A stretch of DNA of 6,950 bases, taken from positions 1 to 6,950 of the forward strand of contig JAEWDJ010000380.1 in assembly GCA_023390155.1 (NCBI GenBank), read 5' to 3'. Under the pieces are notes generated by a model. The model had not been told where the DNA came from. It saw only the letters and a list, made by a program, of their open reading frames with translations, and did no database searches. The position numbers and the translations under genes are program-made. Shown here one piece after another: positions 1-5,384 of this stretch. The first letter of the stretch is position 1; each line of letters starts with the position of its first letter. The DNA comes from Actinomycetes bacterium (lineage in GTDB: Bacteria; Actinomycetota; Actinomycetes; Actinomycetales; Microbacteriaceae).

Positions 1-490
1 GATCGGCATGGTGTTCCAGCAGTTCAACCTGTTCCCCCACCTGTCGGTCCTGAAGAACCTCACCCACGCCCAGCGCAACGTACGCAAGCGCAGCAAGGAC
101 GAGGCGGTCGAGATCGCCCGCCAGAACCTGGCCAAGGTGGGGCTCTCGGAGAAGGAGTCGGCGTACCCGGCGCACCTCTCCGGCGGCCAGCAGCAGCGGG
201 TGGCGATCGCCCGCGCGCTGTCAATGAAGCCCGACATGATGCTCTTCGACGAGCCCACGAGCGCCCTCGACCCCGAGCTGGTCGGCGACGTCCTCGGGGT
301 GATGAAGGAGCTCGCCCAGGAGGGCATGACGATGATGGTCGTCACCCACGAGATGGGGTTCGCCCGCGAGGTCGGCGACAAGCTCGTCTTCATGGACGGC
401 GGCGTCGTGGTCGAGGAGGGGCGTCCCGTCGACGTCCTCTCCAACCCGCAGCACCAGCGCACCCAGGCGTTCCTGTCCAAGGTGCTCTGA
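1..490 (+). CDS. Amino acid ABC transporter ATP-binding protein, 5'-truncated by the window edge
   Basis: This is the cytoplasmic ATPase subunit of an ABC importer, very likely for polar amino acids (GlnQ/GltL type), which powers uptake together with a permease and a binding protein lying outside the window. The reading frame is already open at base 2 (Ile-Gly before the first Met at 8), and the Walker A motif is absent, so about 80 N-terminal residues of a usual 240-255 are missing. Visible in order are the Q-loop (VFQQFNLFPH, bases 11-40), the signature LSGGQQQRVAIARAL (176-220), Walker B MMLFDEP with the D-loop SALD (236-271), and the H-loop His in VVTHEMGFA (His codon 347-349). The FNLFPH and THEMGFA wording is typical of the polar amino acid subfamily. 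The C-terminus (QRTQAFLSKVL) is intact and ends at a TGA. No domain follows, unlike the MetN type. The substrate cannot be read from the ATPase. The Met at 8 is not the true start. Confidence 0.95.
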   Translation, partial: IGMVFQQFNLFPHLSVLKNLTHAQRNVRKRSKDEAVEIARQNLAKVGLSEKESAYPAHLSGGQQQRVAIARALSMKPDMMLFDEPTSALDPELVGDVLGVMKELAQEGMTMMVVTHEMGFAREVGDKLVFMDGGVVVEEGRPVDVLSNPQHQRTQAFLSKVL

Positions 491-502
491 CCGCACCCGG
501 AC

Positions 503-549
503 GGCGCCTTTCCGGCGCCCGCGCGCAGCGTCTGCCACGCGCGGGCGCC
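503..549 (+). terminator. Strong GC inverted repeat after the ABC gene, probable terminator
   Basis: A perfect 12-bp inverted repeat has arms at 514-525 and 538-549 and a 12-nt loop (CAGCGTCTGCCA). The loop could add a small CAG/CTG stem. The repeat starts 23 bases after the ABC stop codon. A third copy of the self-complementary hexamer GGCGCC lies at 503-508 and can pair with 514-519 over a 5-nt loop, giving a weaker alternative fold. There is no T-tract, which is common among high-GC actinobacterial terminators. Because the right arm also covers the expected -35 zone of the next gene, the repeat could instead or also be an operator. The pairing is seen in the sequence; the function is inferred. 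Confidence 0.6.
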
Positions 550-558
550 CGGCCCGGC

Positions 559-571
559 TAGCATCGCGGGA
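559..571 (+). promoter_or_regulatory. -10 box and predicted leaderless start of the SDR gene
   Basis: TAGCAT at 559-564 fits the TANNNT form of the actinobacterial housekeeping -10 box. Exactly six bases separate it from the A of the ATG at 571, the usual distance from -10 to the transcription start. No Shine-Dalgarno sequence lies before this ATG. Together these suggest transcription begins at or next to the start codon, giving a leaderless mRNA. The expected -35 position (about 536-541) has no TTGACA-like sequence, as is frequent in this group. The TAG at 559-561 is also an in-frame stop, so the coding region cannot extend further upstream. Confidence 0.55.
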
Positions 572-1353
572 TGAGCGATGAGGCGGAGGACGAGCGCGTG
601 CGGCCCGTGGTGCTGATCACCGGGGTCGGGCGCGCGCGGAGCATCGGCGCCGGGATCGCCGCCCGGCTGGCGGGGCCGTTCGACGTGGCGTTCTCGTACT
701 GGGACGGCTACGACAGCACCATGCCGTTCGGCAGTGAGCCGGCCTTCCATGCCGAGCTCGCCGAGCGGCTGCGCACCTCGGGCGCCCGGGTGCTGCCGCT
801 GGAGGCCGACCTGGCCGACCCCGAGACGCCGGCCGCCCTCCTCGCTCGGGTGCGGGACGAGCTCGGGCCGGTGCGGGCGCTGGTCCTGAGCCACGCGCAC
901 TCGGTCGACAGCGGCATCCTGGACACCTCGCTCGCGAGCTTCGACGCGCATTTCGCGGTCAACACCCGCGCCAGCTGGCTGCTGATCCGGGCGTTCGCCG
1001 AGAGCTACGCCGGCCCGCACGGCTGGGGCCGGATCGTCGCGCTCACGAGCGACCACACGGCGCACAACCTCCCGTACGGAGCCAGCAAGGGCGCACTCGA
1101 CCGTATCGTGCAGGCGGCGGCCGTGGAGCTGGCGCCGCAGGGCATCACGGCGAACCTGGTGAACCCGGGCCCGATCGACACCGGGTGGATGACCCCGGAG
1201 CTCGCCGCGGACCTCGCCGCCGAGACCGCCCTCGGCCGCCTCGGCACGCCCCAGGACACCGCCGACCTGGTCGCCTTCCTGCTCTCGCACTCCGGCGGCT
1301 GGATCAACGGCCAGCTCCTCCACTCCAACGGAGGCTTCCACCTCGGCGTCTAG
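571..1353 (+). CDS. Short-chain dehydrogenase/reductase (SDR) family oxidoreductase
   Basis: This is a predicted soluble NAD(P)(H)-dependent oxidoreductase of 260 residues, a normal length for classical SDRs; the substrate is unknown. The Rossmann nucleotide-binding motif is TGVGRARSIGAGIA (residues 17-30), with a longer glycine loop than the usual TGxxxGxG. Asp80 in LEADLAD fits the adenine-ring contact. The structural Asn is Asn131 in VNTRASW. The catalytic set is Ser160, Tyr169 and Lys173 (YGASK). NPGPIDTGWM (198-207) follows strand 6, and GQLLHSNGGF (247-256) is the C-terminal signature. The wording YWDGYDSTMPFG (43-54) and DTGWM recalls a subgroup often annotated as 3-oxoacyl-ACP reductase (from memory, not searched). 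Two oddities are that SHAH (107-110) replaces the usual NNAG and that the Ser-Tyr spacing is only nine residues. The start at 571 is supported by an in-frame TAG at 559 and by the -10 box; a GTG at 598 is a less likely alternative. It is probably transcribed alone and faces hrpA tail to tail. Confidence 0.92.
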   Translation: MSDEAEDERVRPVVLITGVGRARSIGAGIAARLAGPFDVAFSYWDGYDSTMPFGSEPAFHAELAERLRTSGARVLPLEADLADPETPAALLARVRDELGPVRALVLSHAHSVDSGILDTSLASFDAHFAVNTRASWLLIRAFAESYAGPHGWGRIVALTSDHTAHNLPYGASKGALDRIVQAAAVELAPQGITANLVNPGPIDTGWMTPELAADLAAETALGRLGTPQDTADLVAFLLSHSGGWINGQLLHSNGGFHLGV

Positions 1354-1355
1354 CC

Positions 1356-1417
1356 CCGCGAGGCGCGCGAAATGGGGTCGAACCCGTCGAGACGGCGGAG
1401 AGTCCGCCGCCTCGCGG
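1356..1417. terminator. Nested inverted repeat between convergent genes, probable bidirectional terminator
   Basis: A perfect 10-bp inverted repeat (CCGCGAGGCG at 1356-1365, complement at 1408-1417) begins two bases after the SDR stop codon and ends one base before the complement of the hrpA stop codon, so it fills the whole gap. Inside it lies a second perfect hairpin of 7 bp with a GAG loop (arms 1393-1399 and 1403-1409). Its two outermost pairs compete with the outer stem. A small GGGT-CGA-ACCC hairpin lies at 1375-1385. The fold is symmetric, so it would form in RNA from either strand. No T-tract is present on either side. The base pairing is seen; termination is inferred from its position and strength. 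Confidence 0.6.
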
Positions 1418-1418
1418 A

Positions 1419-4400
1419 TCAGCCGGTCAGGACCTTGCGGATGCGCTGGAGGGAGACGGACTCGGCGGTGCCGAGGGACTGGGCGAAGAGGGAGACGCGG
1501 AACTCCTCGAGCATCCAGCGCGCGTGCACGAGGTTCGGCGCGCTGTGGGGCGCCGGCGGGATGCGCCCGCCCGCGTCCGTGTAGAGCGCGGCGGCGGTCT
1601 CCACCTGCGTCTGCCAGGCCCGGTCGCGACCCGGGTTGACCGGGAGCGCCTGGATGCGCTGGCTGATGCCGGCGAGGTACCGCGGCAGGTGCCGCAGTTG
1701 CTCCAGCCCGGTCGCGGAGACGAACCCGGGGTAGACCAGCCCGGCGAGCTGCGCCTTCGCGTCGTTGAGCGCCGACAGGAACACCAGCGAGGTCGCGCCG
1801 CCGATCGCCTTCTCGGCTGCGCGGGCCGCGGTCAGGATGCGCGTCACCAGGGCGACCGTCTCGAACATCGAGTCCATCACGATGCCCGAGACGCGGTCGC
1901 GCACCGCCTCGAACTCGGCGCGCATGAACACCTGGCCGTCAGGCTTCATCCGGTAGAGCACCGAGTCGATCACGGCGAGCAGGCAGTCGTCGAAGAGCGC
2001 CTTGGTGTTCGGGTACGGGCTGGCGGCCAGCGTCAGCTTCTCGTTCGCGGTCAGGTGCTGCTGCACGTACGCGACGGGAGACGGGATGCTCGCGAGCAGC
2101 AGCCGGCGCACGCCGCCCGGCATGGCCTTCGCCTGGTCGGCCGGCGTGCTCATCAGGCGGATCGAGACGCTCTGCCCGTCGTCCACCAGCGCGGGATAGG
2201 CGCGGATGGTGTTGGTCGAGCCTCCCGGACCCTGGTGGGTGCTGTCGAGGAACCGCGGGAGCTCGTCGAAGTCCCAGGTCGTGAGCCCGGCGCGCTCGAT
2301 CGCGTCGGGCGTGCGCGCCTCGGCGACGCGGGCGACCGAGTCCCGGGCGCGGGAGCGGAGGCGGTCCTGCAGCGCGGCGAGATCCTTGCCGCTCGCGAGG
2401 GGGCGGCCGCGCTCGCCGATGACCTGGAACGTGGGACGGAGGTGGGCGGGCAGCCGCTCGGTGTCGAAGTCCGTGCCGCTCACCCGAGAGCCGGTCAGCC
2501 GCGAGATCGTGGCGGCGAGCGTGTCGGTGAGGGAGGCGGCCGGCCGCTCGCCCTCGTGCGCGCGCATCCCGGTCGTCGCCGACAGCTCGCCGAGGAGGCG
2601 CTGCGCCCAGTCTGCGGCGGGCACGACCTGGCGGCGGATCGCCTTGGGCAGCGACTTGATCAGGGCGGTCACCAGCTCGTGGCGGAGGCCGGGCACCTGC
2701 CAGTCGAAGCCGTCCGGGAGGAGCCCCGCGAGCAGCGGGAGCGGCACCTGGACGGTGACGCCGTCGTCCTCCGCGCCCGGCTCGAACCGGTAGCGCAGCG
2801 TGAGGCGCTGGTCGCCCTGGCGCCAGACGGGCGGGAACGCCTCCTCGTCCACCTCCGCCGCGTCGTCGTCGAGCAGCGACTCGGGCGTCATCGTGAGGAG
2901 GTCGGGCGTCTCGTTCCTGGCCTTCTTCCACCACCCCTCGAACGTGCGGGTGGAGACGACCTCGGCCGGGATGCGCTTGTCGTAGAACTCGAAGACCGTC
3001 TCGTCGTCGTTCAGGATGTCGCGGCGGCGGGTGCGCTCCTCCAGCTCGCGCAGCTCGGCGCGGAGCCTGCGGTTCGCGCGGTCGAACGCCTGGTGGGAGT
3101 CCCACTCGCCGTCGACCAGCGCGTGCCGGATGAACAGCTCGCGCGAGAGCGGCGCGTCGATGCGGGAGTACTGGATGCGGCGGCGCGGGATGATCGGCAC
3201 GCCGAACAGCGTCACCTTCTCGTAGGCGACCACCGCGCCCTGGTTCTTCTCCCAGTGCGGCTCGCTGTACTGCCGCTTGCAGAGGTCGCCCGCGATCGGC
3301 TCCGCCCAGGCGGGGTCGATGGAGGCGTTCATGCGAGCGAAGAGCCGGCTGGTCTCCACCAGCTCGGCGCTCATCAGCGCGTTCGGCTGCTTCTTGGCGA
3401 GCGTCGATCCGGGGAAGATCACGAACCGGGCCTGCCGCGCGCCGAGGTACTCGGCCTGCCGCGACCGCGCGCCGCCCTTGACTGTGCCTTTGGAGGCGGA
3501 GGGGCTCTCGCGCGCGTCCTTCAGCCCGATGTGCGACAGGAGGCCGGCGAGCAGCGAGCGGTGGATGCCGTCCGGGTTCACCGACGGCTCCCCGATCGTG
3601 AGCCCCAGCGGCTTGGCGAGCTGCCGGAGCTGGCGGTAAACGTCCTGCCACTCGCGCACGCGGAGGAAGTTGAGGTACTCCGCTTTGCAGAGGCGGCGGA
3701 AGGCGCTCGACGAGAGCTCCTTCTGCTGCTCCTCCAGGTAGTTCCAGAGGTTCAGCAGAGTGAGGAAGTCGCTCGTCGGGTCGGCGAAGCGCGCGTGCTT
3801 CTCGTCGGCGCTGCCGCGCTTCTCGACCGGGCGCTCGCGCGGGTCCTGGATGGTGAGGCCGGCGACGATCGCCATGACCTCCCGCGACGTGTTGTTGCGC
3901 TTCGACTCCACGACCATCCGCGCGAACCGCGGATCGATCGGCAGGAGGGCGAGCGAGCGGCCGACCTTCGTGAGCGCGTTCTCGCCGTCCTTGCGCGTGA
4001 TCGCGCCGAGCTCGGTCAGGAGGTCGAGGCCGTCCTTGATGCCGCGCGAGTCGGGCGGGGTGAGGAAGGGGAACGCGGCGATGTCGCCCAGGCCGAGCGA
4101 GATCATCTGCAGGATGACCGCCGCCAGGTTGGTGCGCAGGATCTCCGGCTCGGTGAACTCGGGCCGCTTCTCGAAGTCCTCCTGCGAGTAGAGGCGGATC
4201 GCGATGCCGTCGCTCGTGCGGCCCGAGCGGCCGGAGCGCTGGTTCGCGCTCGCCTGCGAGACCGCCTCGATCGGCAGGCGCTGCACCTTCGCCCGGGTGC
4301 TGTACCGGCTGATGCGCGCGGTCCCCGCGTCCACGACGTACTTGATGCCGGGCACGGTGAGCGACGTCTCGGCGACGTTGGTCGCGAGCACCACACGACG

Positions 4401-5288
4401 ACGCACGCCGGGGCTCGCCGAGGGCTGGAAGACGCGGTGCTGCTCGGCGGCGGAGAGCCGGCCGTAGAGCGGCAGCACCTCCGTGCCCGGGAGGTTCCGC
4501 CCGCGGATCGCGTCGGCCGCGTCCCGGATCTCGTTCTCGCCCGACAGGAAGACGAGCACATCGCCCGGCGCCTCCCGCGCCAGCTCGTCGAGCGCGTCGT
4601 TGATGCCCTGCAGATAGTCGCGGTCGGCGGCCGGAACGGGATCCGGGTCGTCCTCGTCGTCCATCGCCTCGGCCACGAGCGGCCGGTAGCGGATCTCGAC
4701 CGGGAACGTGCGCCCCGAGACCTCGACGATCGGCGCCGGGGTGCCGTCCGCCGCCGCGAAGTGGGCCGCGAAGCTCTCGGGGTCGATGGTCGCGGAGGTG
4801 ATGATCACCTTGAGGTCCGGCCGCTTCGGCAGCAGCTCCCGCAGGTAGCCGAGCAGGAAGTCGATGTTGAGGCTGCGCTCGTGCGCCTCGTCGATGATGA
4901 TCGTGTCGTACTTGCGCAGCAGGCGGTCGCGGTGGATCTCGTTGAGCAGGATGCCGTCGGTCATCAGCTTGATGCGCGTCTCGGCCGAGACGCGGTCGGT
5001 GAACCGCACCTGGTAGCCCACCAGCTCGCCGACCGACTGCCCGAGCTCCTCCGCGATGCGCTCCGCGATGGTGCGCGCCGCGATCCGCCGCGGCTGCGTG
5101 TGGCCGATGGAGGTGCGCCCCAGCTCCAGGCAGATCTTCGGCAGCTGCGTCGTCTTGCCCGAGCCGGTCTCGCCGGCCACGATCACGACCTGGCTGTCGC
5201 GGATCGCGCGCGCGATCTCGTCCCGCTTCTGGCTGACGGGCAGCTCGGGCGGGAAGGTGATGCGGGGGAGGGCGGAGGTCGCAGACAT
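1419..5288 (-). CDS. hrpA: ATP-dependent DEAH-box RNA helicase HrpA
   Basis: This is a cytoplasmic 3'-to-5' RNA helicase of the DEAH/RHA family. E. coli HrpA acts on mRNA and has been shown to rescue collided ribosomes. All helicase motifs are intact: I GETGSGKT (39-46), Ia TQPRRIAAR (64-72), II DEAH (133-136), III SAT (165-167), IV VLVFLSG (244-250), V ATNVAETSLTVPG (302-314) and VI QRSGRSGR (350-357). The HA2 region follows (about 385-490), then an OB-fold-like part, then the long C-terminal region of the DUF3418 type, with EYLGARQARFVIFPGS (613-628), SEPHW (675-679), FIRHAL (719-724) and FEFYDKRIP (766-774). At 1289 residues it matches the roughly 1300 of E. coli HrpA and exceeds the roughly 800 of HrpB. 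Two inserts relative to E. coli, as recalled, are an acidic run at about 207-222 and a basic Ser/Lys-rich linker at about 589-612. The start is fixed by GGAAGG three bases before the ATG and by an in-frame TAG four codons upstream. It is probably monocistronic: convergent with the SDR gene and divergent from the ligase. Confidence 0.97.
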   Translation of the reverse strand: MSATSALPRITFPPELPVSQKRDEIARAIRDSQVVIVAGETGSGKTTQLPKICLELGRTSIGHTQPRRIAARTIAERIAEELGQSVGELVGYQVRFTDRVSAETRIKLMTDGILLNEIHRDRLLRKYDTIIIDEAHERSLNIDFLLGYLRELLPKRPDLKVIITSATIDPESFAAHFAAADGTPAPIVEVSGRTFPVEIRYRPLVAEAMDDEDDPDPVPAADRDYLQGINDALDELAREAPGDVLVFLSGENEIRDAADAIRGRNLPGTEVLPLYGRLSAAEQHRVFQPSASPGVRRRVVLATNVAETSLTVPGIKYVVDAGTARISRYSTRAKVQRLPIEAVSQASANQRSGRSGRTSDGIAIRLYSQEDFEKRPEFTEPEILRTNLAAVILQMISLGLGDIAAFPFLTPPDSRGIKDGLDLLTELGAITRKDGENALTKVGRSLALLPIDPRFARMVVESKRNNTSREVMAIVAGLTIQDPRERPVEKRGSADEKHARFADPTSDFLTLLNLWNYLEEQQKELSSSAFRRLCKAEYLNFLRVREWQDVYRQLRQLAKPLGLTIGEPSVNPDGIHRSLLAGLLSHIGLKDARESPSASKGTVKGGARSRQAEYLGARQARFVIFPGSTLAKKQPNALMSAELVETSRLFARMNASIDPAWAEPIAGDLCKRQYSEPHWEKNQGAVVAYEKVTLFGVPIIPRRRIQYSRIDAPLSRELFIRHALVDGEWDSHQAFDRANRRLRAELRELEERTRRRDILNDDETVFEFYDKRIPAEVVSTRTFEGWWKKARNETPDLLTMTPESLLDDDAAEVDEEAFPPVWRQGDQRLTLRYRFEPGAEDDGVTVQVPLPLLAGLLPDGFDWQVPGLRHELVTALIKSLPKAIRRQVVPAADWAQRLLGELSATTGMRAHEGERPAASLTDTLAATISRLTGSRVSGTDFDTERLPAHLRPTFQVIGERGRPLASGKDLAALQDRLRSRARDSVARVAEARTPDAIERAGLTTWDFDELPRFLDSTHQGPGGSTNTIRAYPALVDDGQSVSIRLMSTPADQAKAMPGGVRRLLLASIPSPVAYVQQHLTANEKLTLAASPYPNTKALFDDCLLAVIDSVLYRMKPDGQVFMRAEFEAVRDRVSGIVMDSMFETVALVTRILTAARAAEKAIGGATSLVFLSALNDAKAQLAGLVYPGFVSATGLEQLRHLPRYLAGISQRIQALPVNPGRDRAWQTQVETAAALYTDAGGRIPPAPHSAPNLVHARWMLEEFRVSLFAQSLGTAESVSLQRIRKVLTG

Positions 5289-5291
5289 GAG

Positions 5292-5303
5292 CCTTCCATT
5301 CTA
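5292..5303 (-). promoter_or_regulatory. hrpA -10 box overlapping the start region, with ribosome binding site
   Basis: Read on the minus strand, TAGAAT (complement of 5298-5303) is a five-of-six match to the -10 consensus. It is followed at once by GGAAGG (complement of 5292-5297), then CTC and the ATG of hrpA. Only nine bases separate the -10 box from the ATG. If this box is used, transcription would start within or after the Shine-Dalgarno-like GGAAGG, leaving almost no leader. If a promoter further upstream is used, GGAAGG would serve as a ribosome binding site with a short 3-nt spacer. No clear -35 is visible near 5321-5326. The TAG inside the box is an in-frame stop that fixes the hrpA start. 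Confidence 0.45.
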
Positions 5304-5339
5304 TCGGGCGGGCGTGGGTGCGCCGCAGGCGGGATGGAG

Positions 5340-5345
5340 TAGGTT
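5340..5345 (+). promoter_or_regulatory. Candidate -10 box for the acyl-CoA ligase gene
   Basis: TAGGTT fits TANNNT and would place the transcription start near 5352, giving a leader of about 33 bases that includes a good ribosome binding site. No TTGACA-like -35 lies 16-18 bases upstream. Hexamers of this form occur by chance, so the call is weak. It is kept because the gap to the divergent hrpA gene is only 96 bases and the ligase promoter should lie within it. Confidence 0.3.
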
Positions 5346-5373
5346 TCCCTCACGGTCCTTGTCAACGTCGATG

Positions 5374-5379
5374 AAGGAG
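5374..5379 (+). promoter_or_regulatory. Ribosome binding site of the acyl-CoA ligase gene
   Basis: AAGGAG is a near-perfect match to the 16S anti-Shine-Dalgarno and sits five bases before the ATG at 5385. It selects that ATG over the in-frame ATG at 5406 (Met8). It contrasts with the SDR gene in this window, which has no such site. Confidence 0.85.
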
Positions 5380-5384
5380 ACCCC

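Noticed and set aside
8..10. ATG at 8 as the real start of the ABC ATPase
   Set aside because: The frame is open upstream and the protein would lack Walker A. The Met is the internal one before VFQQ, so the gene is cut by the window edge and not degraded.
1375..1385. GGGTCGAACCC resembling a tRNA T-arm
   Set aside because: The T-loop is only three bases, and no acceptor stem, anticodon arm or D-arm fits within the 65-bp gap. It is better explained as part of the nested inverted repeat.
1939..3651. Minus-strand open frame of 570 codons overlapping hrpA
   Set aside because: It is a shifted frame on the same strand as hrpA. Its Arg/Ala/Pro-rich translation is typical of out-of-frame high-GC DNA, and hrpA is continuous through the region with no frameshift.
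1419..5288. Helicase as HrpB or as part of a defence system
   Set aside because: Its length (1289 residues) and the DUF3418-like C-terminal region match HrpA, not HrpB. No nuclease, methylase or other defence-type gene lies beside it, so housekeeping HrpA is the simple reading.
1185..5342. Plus-strand open frame of 1385 codons covering all of hrpA
   Set aside because: It is the in-register antisense of hrpA. Its translation is low-complexity, rich in Arg, Ala, Val, Leu and Asp, with no recognisable domain, while the minus strand encodes every HrpA motif.
5359..5364. TTGTCA as a -35 box for the ligase gene
   Set aside because: A -10 box at the normal 16-18 base spacing would fall on or just before the start codon, where no TANNNT is present and the ribosome binding site would be lost from the transcript.
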